NCBI GenBank assembly: GCA_003132905.1
Contig: PKZC01000465.1
Coordinates: 1-7,476, forward strand
Direction: 5' to 3'
From: Bryobacterales bacterium
GTDB taxonomy: Bacteria > Acidobacteriota > Terriglobia > Bryobacterales > Bryobacteraceae
Length of the DNA: 7,476 nucleotides
Each line of letters opens with the position of its first letter. Within the stretch, counting starts at the first letter, position 1. A program made the position numbers and the translations under genes. Below the pieces are notes generated by a model. It was not told the origin of the DNA. It saw nothing but the letters and a program-made list of their open reading frames with translations, and did not search any database. Shown here in pieces: positions 1 through 6,792 of this stretch.

Positions 1-862
1 CCTGCGTCTCCGGATCGCCCAAGCGTGCGTTGAACTCCACTACCTTGGGCCCTTGCGCGGTCATCATCAAACCCGCGTACAAAAAGCCGGTGAACGGTGT
101 GCCTTCGGCGCGCATTTGAGCGATCGCGGGCCGAATCACCTGGGCCATCACTAGCTGTTGGCGAAATGCATCCAGAATGCGTCCATCACAGTATGCGCCC
201 ATGCCGCCGGTGTTCGGACCCTGGTCATTGTCGTCGACCGTTTTGTGATCCTGCGTCGGCTCCAGCGCCAGTACGTTTACACCGTCAGTCAGCGCAATGA
301 AACTCACTTCTTCGCCAACCAGGAATTCTTCGATCACCAAGCCGTGTCCCGAAGGTCCACCCAGCATGATCAATTGATCGATGGCGCGGTTCGCCTCCTG
401 ATGGGTATTGGCGATGATAACTCCTTTGCCCGCAGCCAGACCGTCGGCTTTGATCACGACCGGTAAGTCGAATTCGAGCAGCGCATCGCGCGCTTCCTCT
501 GCACTGGTTGCGGTGGCAAACCGCGCTGTTGGAATGCCAGCGCGCAACATCAATTCTTTCGCGAACGTCTTGCTCGCTTCCAGGCGTGCTGCGGCAGCCG
601 TGGGACCCACGATCCGGCGGCCCTGCGCTCGAAACTGATCCACGATGCCTGCAGCCAATGGAGTCTCCGGGCCAACCACGGTCAGATCCGCATCCATCGA
701 TTCAGCGGCCGCGAGATAGTCCGAAGTCGCCAGGCAAGTGGCCACCTGCGCCATTCCAGGATTCCCGGGTGCGGCGTACAACGCGGACGTCTTGGGGCTC
801 TGCGCCAGCTTCCAACACAATGCGTGTTCGCGGCCGCCCGAGCCCACTACCAATATCTTCAT
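1..862 (-). CDS. purD: Phosphoribosylamine--glycine ligase (GAR synthetase), C-terminus cut by window edge
   Basis: PurD joins 5-phosphoribosylamine and glycine with ATP to give glycinamide ribonucleotide, the second step of de novo purine synthesis in the cytoplasm. The minus strand reads open without a stop from ATG at 862-860 to the window edge, giving 287 residues of a protein that usually has about 420-430. Visible landmarks are the N-terminal nucleotide-fold start MKILVVGSGGREHAL (1-15), VVGPE (62-66), the ATP-grasp segment KADGLAAGKGV (138-148), IEEFLVGEE (177-185), TQDHK (203-207), GPNTGGMGAY (215-224) and the metal/ATP site VEFNARLGDPETQ (275-287). The loop after APGNPG is several residues shorter than in E. 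coli PurD. The gene is divergent from mnmG across 41 bp. No good Shine-Dalgarno precedes the ATG. A weak extended -10-like element (TGGCATACT, 885-877 on the minus strand) might be its promoter. The family assignment is very secure. Confidence 0.97.
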   Translation of the reverse strand, partial: MKILVVGSGGREHALCWKLAQSPKTSALYAAPGNPGMAQVATCLATSDYLAAAESMDADLTVVGPETPLAAGIVDQFRAQGRRIVGPTAAAARLEASKTFAKELMLRAGIPTARFATATSAEEARDALLEFDLPVVIKADGLAAGKGVIIANTHQEANRAIDQLIMLGGPSGHGLVIEEFLVGEEVSFIALTDGVNVLALEPTQDHKTVDDNDQGPNTGGMGAYCDGRILDAFRQQLVMAQVIRPAIAQMRAEGTPFTGFLYAGLMMTAQGPKVVEFNARLGDPETQ

Positions 863-903
863 TGCGGGTAAATCGAAGTATGCCACACTGAACATGGAAA
901 GCC

Positions 904-2736
904 ATGAAAGCGCGATATGACGTCGTTGTCGTAGGGGCCGGCCATGCCGGGTGCGAAGCCGCGCGCGCGTGTGCTCGCCTGGGTCTGCGTACCGCGATGA
1001 TCACCATGAACCTCGACTTGATCGCGCAGATGTCCTGTAATCCAGCGATTGGCGGAATCGCCAAGGGTCATCTTGTTCGCGAAATCGATGCGCTGGGCGG
1101 CGTGATGGGTGAACTGACTGACGCGGTGGGCATCCAGTTTCGCTTGCTGAATACCAGCCGCGGACCCGCTGTTTGGTCACCGCGCGCACAGTGCGACAAG
1201 AAGCAATACCGCGTCATGATGCGCGAGCTGCTCGAGAAAGAACCAAATCTTCGCATCCTGCAAGCCGAAGTGGCGCAGCTGGCGATCGAGAACGCCCGAG
1301 TCACGGGGGTGTTGCTCCGTGATGGTAGAACAATCTCAAGTGATTGTGTCGTTGTTACAACTGGAACGTTCTTGAACGGCCTCGCGCATGTGGGTGAAAT
1401 GAAGTACAGTTGCGGCCGGAACGGGGAAGCGTCATCCAACTTGCTGGGCGACCAGTTACGCACACTCGGCCTCGCCTGGACACGCCTGAAGACCGGCACG
1501 CCGCCGCGCCTGGATGGTCGAACGATTGATTGGTCTCGCTTTGAAGCGCAGGACGGTGACGCAGAGCCGACCCCATTCTCATTCCTCACTGAAAAGATTG
1601 AGCGAGAACAGATCAAATGTTATTTATCGTACACTACAGAAGAAACCCTGCGGATTCTACGAGATAGCATCGCGCGCTCGCCGCTTTATAGTGGTCAAAT
1701 CGAGGGTGTTGGGCCCCGGTATTGCCCCTCCATCGAAGATAAAGTTGTCAAGTTTCCCGACAAGGGCCGCCACCAGATCTTTCTGGAGCCCGAGGGCATT
1801 GACACGAACGAAGTTTACGTCAATGGCATGTCCACCAGCATGCCCATCGACGTGCAGTCGGCGATGATTGCGTCGATACCTGGCCTGGAAGACGCTGAGA
1901 TGATACGCCCCGGCTATGCGATTGAATACGACGCCATTGACCCGCGGGAGTTGAAGCATAGTCTAGAAGTGAAGTCGATTCAAGGCTTGTTTCTCGCCGG
2001 CCAGATCAACGGCACTTCGGGTTATGAGGAAGCTGCTTGCCAAGGATTAATCGCCGGAATCAATGCTGCGCGCAGAATTGGAAAGCAAGAGCCAACGATT
2101 ATCGGCCGCACCCAGGGATATACCGGCATTCTTATCGATGACTTGGTGAGCAAAGGCGCTGACGAACCGTATCGAATGTTCACATCGCGCGCGGAGTTCC
2201 GCTTGCACCTTCGCATCGATAATGCCGACGAGCGCTTAACGCCCATCGGTCGTGAAGTGGGCTTAGTCAGCAATGATCGTTGGAGTCTCTTTTCTCGGAA
2301 GCAGAAGCAGAAGACGCTTATCACCAGTTTGTTGGAGACAAATCGGTACAGTGAAGGCTCGGGCGAGGACCGGCCCACGCTGCTGCAATGGCTTCGCCGC
2401 TCGGAGGCCCGGATTGCAACGCTATCGGCGCGGATCGCAGAGGCGCTGGGCGAAGAACCGGTCCATGGGCTGCTAGCGACGATTGAGACCGAGATAAAGT
2501 ACGCAGGATATATCTCTCAGCAGCTGCGGCAGATTGATCGCATGCGCGAGTCGGAACTCCGTCCGATTCCTTCGGGGTTCCAATTCGCGAGTATACCGGG
2601 TCTCTCGGCGGAAGCGAAGCAGAAGCTAGAGCGAGTCCGCCCACATAATTTGGGACAAGCCGGCCGTATTCCGGGAATCACGCCCGCGGCGATCGCCGTG
2701 CTTGACGTCTACTTGAGCCTTGGCACCCACGCCTGA
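904..2736 (+). CDS. mnmG: tRNA uridine-5-carboxymethylaminomethyl modification enzyme MnmG (GidA)
   Basis: MnmG is the FAD-dependent partner of MnmE. Together they install (carboxymethyl)aminomethyl groups on C5 of the wobble uridine (U34) in certain tRNAs. The 610-residue product has the usual length. It shows the FAD dinucleotide motif GAGHAG (11-16), the conserved MSCNPAIGG segment with Cys45, the first family signature around [11 protein letters not shown] (270-280, Cys274 matching the second conserved cysteine), the second signature [17 protein letters not shown] (365-381), and the C-terminal helical region beginning near KYAGYI (532-537) that in homologues contacts MnmE and tRNA. The ATG at 904 is preceded by GGAAA at 896-900, a weak and close ribosome binding site, but the N-terminus matches the family exactly. 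mnmE, often the upstream neighbour, is not here; purD is divergent instead. The gene probably heads an operon with rsmG, parA and parB. Confidence 0.98.
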   Translation: MKARYDVVVVGAGHAGCEAARACARLGLRTAMITMNLDLIAQMSCNPAIGGIAKGHLVREIDALGGVMGELTDAVGIQFRLLNTSRGPAVWSPRAQCDKKQYRVMMRELLEKEPNLRILQAEVAQLAIENARVTGVLLRDGRTISSDCVVVTTGTFLNGLAHVGEMKYSCGRNGEASSNLLGDQLRTLGLAWTRLKTGTPPRLDGRTIDWSRFEAQDGDAEPTPFSFLTEKIEREQIKCYLSYTTEETLRILRDSIARSPLYSGQIEGVGPRYCPSIEDKVVKFPDKGRHQIFLEPEGIDTNEVYVNGMSTSMPIDVQSAMIASIPGLEDAEMIRPGYAIEYDAIDPRELKHSLEVKSIQGLFLAGQINGTSGYEEAACQGLIAGINAARRIGKQEPTIIGRTQGYTGILIDDLVSKGADEPYRMFTSRAEFRLHLRIDNADERLTPIGREVGLVSNDRWSLFSRKQKQKTLITSLLETNRYSEGSGEDRPTLLQWLRRSEARIATLSARIAEALGEEPVHGLLATIETEIKYAGYISQQLRQIDRMRESELRPIPSGFQFASIPGLSAEAKQKLERVRPHNLGQAGRIPGITPAAIAVLDVYLSLGTHA

Positions 2737-3340
2737 AGTTCCCCTTTGGTTCTCCGAACTCCTCCAGAAGGAGCTAGTTCGACGGGTTCCGCTAACTCGG
2801 GCGCAAATAGCTCAGCTCTATCAGCATTACGAACTGCTAGTTCGTTGGAACGAGCGGATGAATCTTACAACCGTCCGACCCGGCCCTGAAATGATGATAC
2901 GGCACTATTGTGAGTCGCTATTCTTTGGAGCTCATCTGCCTGCGGTTGACGATAACGTTTCGCTGCTGGATTTGGGCTCAGGCGCCGGATTTCCCGGCGT
3001 GCCACTGGCGATCCTGAGACCAAGTTGGCAAGTAATACTGGTCGAGGCTAGCCAACGGAAAGCCGTGTTTCTTAGGGAATCTACTCGCCATTTGCACAAT
3101 GTACGTGTTCTCGCTCAACGGCTGGAGAATCTTGTCGAGGCGGCCGATTGGGTTGTGGCGAGGGCCGTCGAGCCGCTGCAAATCCTTGCCAATATTCCAA
3201 GGCTGGCTCCAAATGTCGGTCTTATGTTGACCGAGCCTGATTTCTCCTTGATCACCACCAAATCTCACATTGCATGGGCAGATCCAGTTCGGTTACCTTG
3301 GGGAGACCGAAAGATCTGCGTTTTCGGTCGTTCCACGTGA
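2720..3340 (+). CDS. rsmG: 16S rRNA (guanine-527-N7)-methyltransferase RsmG (GidB)
   Basis: RsmG uses S-adenosylmethionine to methylate N7 of G527 in the 530 loop of 16S rRNA. Loss of the enzyme gives low-level streptomycin resistance in several bacteria. The product has 206 residues, the usual length. It carries WNERMNLT (43-50), the Rossmann motif [12 protein letters not shown] (83-93), the acidic residue E109 in [14 protein letters not shown] (ribose binding), VVARAVEPL (around 150) and an [12 protein letters not shown] C-terminal strand. The start is TTG at 2720. A stop codon in the same frame (2714-2716) lies just upstream, and no other ATG, GTG or TTG occurs in frame before Met47, so this start is nearly forced. 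It overlaps the end of mnmG by 17 nt and lacks a clear Shine-Dalgarno, which suggests coupled translation. Its final codons and TGA stop (3338-3340) form part of the first parS site. Confidence 0.96.
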   Translation: MAPTPEVPLWFSELLQKELVRRVPLTRAQIAQLYQHYELLVRWNERMNLTTVRPGPEMMIRHYCESLFFGAHLPAVDDNVSLLDLGSGAGFPGVPLAILRPSWQVILVEASQRKAVFLRESTRHLHNVRVLAQRLENLVEAADWVVARAVEPLQILANIPRLAPNVGLMLTEPDFSLITTKSHIAWADPVRLPWGDRKICVFGRST

Positions 3341-3343
3341 AAC
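3330..3343 (+). promoter_or_regulatory. parS: parS centromere site 1 (ParB-binding), overlapping the rsmG stop codon
   Basis: The 14-mer GTTCCACGTGAAAC matches the core of the bacterial chromosomal parS consensus (TGTTNCACGTGAAACA) at every specified core position and is centred on the palindrome CACGTG. With flanks it reads CGTTCCACGTGAAACG, so only the outermost base at each end differs from consensus. ParB binds such sites, then loads as CTP-dependent clamps that slide on to neighbouring DNA and form the partition complex. The rsmG stop codon TGA (3338-3340) is inside the site. It is one of two identical copies arranged head to tail. Confidence 0.96.
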
Positions 3344-3357
3344 GTTCCACGTGAAAC
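3344..3357 (+). promoter_or_regulatory. parS: parS centromere site 2 (ParB-binding), directly before parA
   Basis: This is a second exact copy of GTTCCACGTGAAAC, starting at the base after copy 1, so the dyad centres are 14 bp apart. The flanks are C at 3343 and C at 3358. The site ends 6 bp before the parA ATG and takes up the region where a ribosome binding site would normally sit. ParB bound here could therefore also influence expression of parA and parB; that part is inference. Confidence 0.96.
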
Positions 3358-3363
3358 CTCCCG

Positions 3364-4158
3364 ATGGCAAAAGTCATAGCGATTGCGAATCAGAAGGGCG
3401 GGGTCGGAAAGACAACCACTGCGGTAAATCTAGCTGCGTCTTTGGCAGCAAATGATCTGCGGGTTCTCCTGATAGATTCAGATCCCCAAGGAAATGCTAC
3501 TACGGGTCTTGGAATCACGAAAGGCGAAGGCCGACCAACGTTATACCAAGTACTGCTTGGAGACGCCGAGATCTCGGCCGCGATCATTCCCACTGCATTT
3601 GACGGTCTTGACATCCTTGGCTCGGATAAGAATCTGGTGGCAGCAAATCTTGAGCTTGTCGAGCTGGAAAATCGAGAGTTTAGGCTTCGGGAGAAAATAG
3701 ACTCAATTCGGGAACGATATAACTTCATCCTCATCGATTGCCCCCCTGCACTCGACTTGCTGACCTTGAACGCCATGATCGCAGCTGATTCTATCCTGAT
3801 ACCAATCCAATGCGAGTTCTTCGCCCTGGAAGGTATCTCCCAACTAATGGACACGATCGAACGCGTGCGGAGCTCTTTCGGAACCCTGCTCAAAATCGAA
3901 GGGGTGCTGCTTACGATGTACGATGATCGAACCAACTTGACCCGTCAAGTTGAATTGGACCTGCGGACCTTTTTCGAAAAGTCAGTCTTTGAAACCGTGA
4001 TCCCACGAAGCATTCGGTTAGCCGAGGCCCCCAGCTATGGAAAGCCGATCATCACCTACGACGTTCGTTCGCGGGGGGCCGAAAGCTATATACAACTTGC
4101 AAAGGAGGTCCTGGCTCGTGAACATGACGCCGGACAAGCAACGCAAAGCCTTGGGTAG
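3364..4158 (+). CDS. parA: Chromosome-partitioning ATPase ParA (Soj)
   Basis: ParA is the ATP-dependent, non-specific DNA-binding ATPase that positions ParB-parS complexes and so segregates newly replicated origins; in some bacteria it also influences DnaA. The 264-residue product begins directly with the deviant Walker A motif KGGVGKTTT (11-19, signature Lys11 and P-loop Lys16). There is no N-terminal helix-turn-helix extension, so it is the short chromosomal type and not the long plasmid P1/F type. Walker A' [10 protein letters not shown] (35-44) and Walker B FILIDCPP (121-128, Asp125) follow. The C-terminal part has the family segments [12 protein letters not shown] and [19 protein letters not shown] 3364 is the only possible start, because an in-frame TGA lies at 3352-3354. 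No Shine-Dalgarno is visible, because parS site 2 fills that stretch. It overlaps parB by 41 nt. Confidence 0.98.
   Translation: MAKVIAIANQKGGVGKTTTAVNLAASLAANDLRVLLIDSDPQGNATTGLGITKGEGRPTLYQVLLGDAEISAAIIPTAFDGLDILGSDKNLVAANLELVELENREFRLREKIDSIRERYNFILIDCPPALDLLTLNAMIAADSILIPIQCEFFALEGISQLMDTIERVRSSFGTLLKIEGVLLTMYDDRTNLTRQVELDLRTFFEKSVFETVIPRSIRLAEAPSYGKPIITYDVRSRGAESYIQLAKEVLAREHDAGQATQSLG
4103..4108 (+). promoter_or_regulatory. Ribosome binding site for parB, inside parA
   Basis: AGGAGG is a full Shine-Dalgarno match. It lies 9 nt before GTG 4118 and 15 nt before ATG 4124, both in the parB frame. The spacing favours the GTG as the parB start. The site is within the last codons of parA, so translation of parA passes over it. 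Confidence 0.75.
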
Positions 4159-5029
4159 GGGGCTCTCCGCTCTACTTCCCCAAAGACCCACCGCTACCGC
4201 AGCTGAACCGGCCACCCAACCGGCTAGCTCCGGACGCCAAGTGGCTTCGATCGCAATTGCCGAAATACAGCCTAATCCTTTACAACCGCGGTCGGTTTTC
4301 GATGCTGCGCGTTTAGAGGAACTCTCTAACTCCATCAAAACACACGGGATAATACAACCAATTCTGGTGCGTCACCATGGCTCCCATTATGAGCTGATCG
4401 CCGGCGAGCGCCGTCTCCGCGCGGCCAAATTAGCGGGGCTCCTTGAGGTCCCAGCCATTGTTCAAGATTATACCGATGGCCATGTACTCGAGATAGCCCT
4501 CATCGAGAATATCCAGCGCGAAGACCTGAATCCCATGGAAACCGCCCAGGCTCTGGAGCGCTTGCATACAGAGATGAACCTCAGCCATGAGGAGATTGCG
4601 ACGCGCACTGGCAAGGACCGCACCACAATCACGAATATGATCCGCCTGCTACGCCTTCCGCGGGAGGTGCAGCTCCTGGTGGCCGAGCGCCGCCTCTCCA
4701 TGGGCCATGCCCGCGCGATCCTCGGTTTGGCAACTCCCGAACTACAAACGCAGGTTGCAGAAAAGGCGGCAGCGCAAGGCTTCTCCGTTCGTCAGGTCGA
4801 ACGACTGGTCAAGAAGGTAAACGAGCCTCGGGTGGCCTCGGACGATCCACTGCAGGACCCCAACATCAAGGCTGCCGTCAGCAGTTTGGAAACCGCCCTG
4901 GGGACGCGGGTTCGAATCGTCGAAAAGTCAGATCAGCGGGGTAGGATCGAAATTGAATACTATTCGCAGGAGGAACTGCAACGGATCTACGAGTCGATTA
5001 TTTCTACAGGATCGGAATCGATGGCGTGA
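4118..5029 (+). CDS. parB: Chromosome-partitioning protein ParB (Spo0J), parS-binding CTPase
   Basis: ParB binds parS, hydrolyses CTP, clamps on DNA and stimulates the ParA ATPase. Counting from GTG 4118 there are 303 residues, normal for chromosomal ParB. In order they are: an N-terminal ParA-interaction motif [11 protein letters not shown] (10-20, with the conserved arginine R14), a poorly conserved linker rich in Ala, Thr and Pro (22-40), the ParB/Srx-like CTP-binding domain with GIIQP (77-81), GERRLRAA (96-103) and ENIQRED (130-136), a helix-turn-helix region from [17 protein letters not shown] (156-172) for parS recognition, and a C-terminal dimerisation region after about 240. The start could instead be ATG 4124 (301 residues). 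The open frame continues upstream to 4037, but that part is antisense-free overlap with parA and not part of the family. The stop codon abuts the tRNA-Met gene on the other strand. Confidence 0.97.
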   Translation: MNMTPDKQRKALGRGLSALLPQRPTATAAEPATQPASSGRQVASIAIAEIQPNPLQPRSVFDAARLEELSNSIKTHGIIQPILVRHHGSHYELIAGERRLRAAKLAGLLEVPAIVQDYTDGHVLEIALIENIQREDLNPMETAQALERLHTEMNLSHEEIATRTGKDRTTITNMIRLLRLPREVQLLVAERRLSMGHARAILGLATPELQTQVAEKAAAQGFSVRQVERLVKKVNEPRVASDDPLQDPNIKAAVSSLETALGTRVRIVEKSDQRGRIEIEYYSQEELQRIYESIISTGSESMA

Positions 5030-5106
5030 TGGTGCCGGCGGCAGGAGTCGAACCTGCGACCTACGGATTATGAGACCGTCGCTCTAACCACCTGAGCTAC
5101 ACCGGC
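5030..5106 (-). tRNA. tRNA-Met (elongator, anticodon CAU), CCA encoded
   Basis: On the minus strand the sequence folds as a complete tRNA. The acceptor stem pairs GCCGGTG with CGCCGGC (one G-U pair). The D arm is GCTC...GAGC. The anticodon loop CTCATAA carries CAT (5072-5070). The variable loop is AGGTC and the T arm is GCAGG-TTCGACT-CCTGC. The discriminator base A is followed by an encoded CCA (5032-5030). The loop CTCATAA and an ordinary paired first acceptor base pair (G-C) point to elongator Met and not the initiator, which normally has an unpaired position 1-72. CAU tRNAs for Ile (lysidine) are the other possibility. The pair closing the anticodon loop is U-U. The 3' end touches the parB stop codon with no spacer. 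Confidence 0.95.
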
Positions 5107-5118
5107 AGCGCTTTTTCA

Positions 5119-5148
5119 AGGGTAGGCGGAGGCGCATTAGCCTGTCAA
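5119..5148 (-). promoter_or_regulatory. Candidate promoter of the tRNA-Met gene
   Basis: Reading the minus strand, a perfect -35 TTGACA (5148-5143) is followed after 18 bp by a -10-like TACCCT (5124-5119), a poor hexamer that keeps the key T, A and final T. Transcription would start near 5112, about 6 nt before the mature tRNA 5' end at 5106. A strong -35 with a short leader is reasonable for a stable RNA gene. Confidence 0.4.
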
Positions 5149-5162
5149 CCGCCTTAGGCTAA
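5137..5162. repeat. Inverted repeat TTAGCCT-N12-AGGCTAA
   Basis: A perfect 7-bp dyad (arms 5137-5143 and 5156-5162) surrounds and touches the -35 hexamer of the candidate tRNA promoter, and lies 14 bp upstream of the plus-strand TTGACA at 5176. It could be an operator, but no known regulator consensus is recognised and a chance dyad is possible. Confidence 0.35.
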
Positions 5163-5175
5163 ATGATTAAAAGCC

Positions 5176-5204
5176 TTGACAAAACGAGCGCATTAGAGTT
5201 AATT
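5176..5204 (+). promoter_or_regulatory. Candidate distal promoter towards wzt
   Basis: A perfect -35 TTGACA (5176-5181) is followed after a 17-bp spacer by TTAATT (5199-5204), within an unusually AT-rich run that continues as AATAATTAG. The -10 match is weak. A start near 5211 would give a leader of about 250 nt before the wzt GTG, with its first stem beginning at 5215. Confidence 0.35.
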
Positions 5205-5426
5205 AATAATTAGAGGCTGAAGGAAGTTCAAAGTTCCCCAGCCAGTCAGTCTAGGAGGTACCTATCGACATCGATTACCCACTAGGGCGGCTACCGGCTT
5301 CCTCGACGTGCTTGGGCTAAGATGAAAACGCAGGGTGAGAGAATTTGCCTCACCAACTTGCGGCGAGTTCACCGCATTACTAGCATCTAGACCAGCAAGC
5401 GGGGGTTGGCGGTCGCCCTGAAATAT

Positions 5427-5456
5427 TTGACACATCCTTTTTCCCTCCAGTAGATT
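5427..5456 (+). promoter_or_regulatory. Candidate proximal promoter of wzt, would give a leaderless mRNA
   Basis: A perfect -35 TTGACA (5427-5432), an 18-bp spacer and the -10-like TAGATT (5451-5456, four of six consensus bases) predict a transcript start at about 5463-5464. The wzt start codon GTG is at 5464-5466, so an mRNA from here would have essentially no leader. That agrees with the lack of any Shine-Dalgarno before the GTG. Confidence 0.4.
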
Positions 5457-5463
5457 CGATCTA

Positions 5464-6792
5464 GTGCCGCAACCGATCGTAGAGTTCCGGAGTGTCTCCA
5501 AGAACTACCCAATCTACGCGACTCCAAGTTCCCGCCTCAAAGAATTACTCTGTCTGAATCGAATCTCGTTTCACCACGACTTTGCTGCCCTTGATGACGT
5601 CAGCTTCGAAATCTATCGCGGAGAAACATTCTGCATCGTGGGAGAGAACGGATCCGGCAAAAGCACTTTGCTGCAGATCGTCGCCGGCATATTGCATCCT
5701 TCGAAGGGCGACGTAGTCGTCAGTGGCCGCGTGGCAGCGCTGCTGGAATTAGGCAGCGGCTTCAGCCCGGAATTCACGGGACGCCAGAACGTCTACATGA
5801 ACGCCGCGATCCTAGGTTTGTCGCGCCGCGAAATCGACGCTAAGTTTGCGCAGATTGAGGAATTCGCCGAGATCGGTGAGTTCATCGATCAGCCGGTGAA
5901 AACGTACTCGAGCGGCATGGGCGTGCGCTTGGCCTTTGCCGTGGCTATTCATGTTGAACCCGAGATCCTGCTCGTGGATGAAGCGCTTTCGGTAGGCGAT
6001 ATCTATTTCCGGCAGCGCTGCATGCGCAAGGTGCATGAGATGCGCGATGCAGGCGTCACTATCTTATTCGTCTCGCACGCCATCGCGGAAGTGAAGGCTT
6101 TGGGAGACCGCGCCATGTGGCTCAATGCCGGTCGTATCAAAGAAATCGGAAATACCGATTCCGTGGTCACGCGATATATGGCCGCGATGGTCGAGAAAGA
6201 CAATGTCTACCTGACGACCGCGCACCGCAAAGTACAAGAGGCTCCCCATCAACCCGTGAAAGCGCCCGAGATCGTAGACAGCATCCCGAATATCGATCAC
6301 CGCTTCGGTGACGGCCGAGCAGAGGTGATTGGCATCACGATTCTGGATGCCGCGGGACAATCGCTCTACGTTCTGGAACCGTCTTCCAATATCGTGGTGC
6401 GCATCAGTGTTCGCGCGATCGAAGATATTACGCTACCGATCGTCGGTTTCATGATTCGCAATCATATTGGATTGGATTTCGCCGGCACCAACACAGCGCG
6501 CGAGGCCTTCGATGTACCGCCCATGGCGGCAGGCGATATCTACACGGTCGACTTTCACGTGCAACTTCCCGAACTCTACCCCTCGGCGTTCTCTTTCTCC
6601 CCTGCCATCGCCGATGGCACGCTGCATTCCTACCGTACCTGCGATTGGGTGGACAATGCCATCGTTTTGCAGATGGGGCCGGCCAACGGCGAGGTCTATG
6701 GACACATTCATTTGCCCTGCCGGGTGGAATTGAATCGCTGTCTCAATGCACGGCCGCCAGCTTTGTCGCACGCGGAGCCCACCGTTGGTTGA
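5464..6792 (+). CDS. wzt: Wzt-type ABC transporter ATPase for polysaccharide (O-antigen-like) export
   Basis: This is the ATP-binding subunit of a Wzm-Wzt type exporter, which moves undecaprenyl-diphosphate-linked glycans across the inner membrane. The 442-residue protein has an N-terminal nucleotide-binding domain (about 5-240): Walker A GENGSGKST (60-68), the family segment LLELGSGFSPEFTGRQN (93-109), ABC signature YSSGM (148-152), Walker B ILLVDEA (168-174, Asp172 and Glu173) and H-loop VSHAI (203-207). A linker (about 245-280) leads to a C-terminal beta-rich domain (about 281-420) resembling Wzt_C, the part that recognises the terminal modification of the glycan in O8/O9a-type systems. 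The GTG at 5464 is the only possible start, because a stop at 5428-5430 closes the frame and no other start codon lies between. No Shine-Dalgarno is seen. The partner permease Wzm is not in this window. The downstream methyltransferase overlaps by 8 nt. The specific polysaccharide is unknown. Confidence 0.9.
   Translation: MPQPIVEFRSVSKNYPIYATPSSRLKELLCLNRISFHHDFAALDDVSFEIYRGETFCIVGENGSGKSTLLQIVAGILHPSKGDVVVSGRVAALLELGSGFSPEFTGRQNVYMNAAILGLSRREIDAKFAQIEEFAEIGEFIDQPVKTYSSGMGVRLAFAVAIHVEPEILLVDEALSVGDIYFRQRCMRKVHEMRDAGVTILFVSHAIAEVKALGDRAMWLNAGRIKEIGNTDSVVTRYMAAMVEKDNVYLTTAHRKVQEAPHQPVKAPEIVDSIPNIDHRFGDGRAEVIGITILDAAGQSLYVLEPSSNIVVRISVRAIEDITLPIVGFMIRNHIGLDFAGTNTAREAFDVPPMAAGDIYTVDFHVQLPELYPSAFSFSPAIADGTLHSYRTCDWVDNAIVLQMGPANGEVYGHIHLPCRVELNRCLNARPPALSHAEPTVG
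6774..6777 (+). promoter_or_regulatory. Ribosome binding site for the methyltransferase, inside wzt
   Basis: GGAG lies 7 nt before TTG 6785, an ideal spacing. It supports that TTG over the in-frame ATG at 6746, which has no such site and would add 13 residues unlike the family N-terminus. Confidence 0.55.

Larger units (their letters stand above)
5107..5463. other. Intergenic region, 357 bp, promoters and possible structured RNA, no convincing gene
   Basis: No protein-coding gene is supportable here. The stretch holds three exact TTGACA hexamers in promoter-like settings (one minus, two plus; see separate entries), a 7-bp inverted repeat, a 9-bp direct repeat GCGCATTAG (5132-5140 and 5188-5196), and an orphan Shine-Dalgarno-like AGGAGG (5253-5258) with no ATG, GTG or TTG at a usable distance. 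Potential RNA stems on the plus strand are GGCTG/CAGCC (5215-5219 with 5239-5243) containing GGAA/TTCC, AGGGCG/CGCCCT (5284-5289 with 5414-5419), GCTTG/CAAGC (5310-5314 with 5396-5400), GGTGAG/CTCACC (5334-5339 with 5349-5354) and TGCGG/CCGCA (5359-5363 with 5372-5376). The last four are mutually compatible as nested and consecutive helices. I do not recognise a known riboswitch or leader family. Confidence 0.6.

Noticed and set aside
97..891. Several plus-strand open frames of 60-127 codons
   Set aside because: They are antisense to purD, whose minus-strand translation matches the GAR synthetase family throughout. Their own translations resemble no family.
1068..1616. A 182-codon minus-strand open frame
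   Set aside because: It is antisense to conserved mnmG coding sequence, with no recognisable protein features.
3390..3935. A 181-codon minus-strand open frame
   Set aside because: It lies wholly antisense to parA, has low-complexity Ser/Arg-rich translation and no ribosome binding site; it is a by-product of parA codon use.
5030..5106. tRNA-Met gene as an integration site for a genomic island
   Set aside because: Elements usually enter at the tRNA 3' end, which here touches the parB stop codon with no insertion, integrase or duplicated tRNA fragment.
5322..5390. A 22-codon plus-strand open frame (MKTQGERICL...) in the intergenic region
   Set aside because: No Shine-Dalgarno at a proper distance (AGGAGG is over 60 bases upstream), and it overlaps predicted hairpins. 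Such short frames are expected by chance.
5262..5501. A 79-codon minus-strand open frame crossing the wzt start
   Set aside because: No ribosome binding site or recognisable motif; it overlaps the wzt N-terminus and candidate promoter antisense. Kept as non-coding.
6551..6566. A third CACGTG-centred site (ACTTTCACGTGCAACT) as a parS
   Set aside because: It matches only about 12 of 16 consensus positions, lies in wzt coding sequence and is explained by the codons for DFHVQL. It is probably not a real ParB site.
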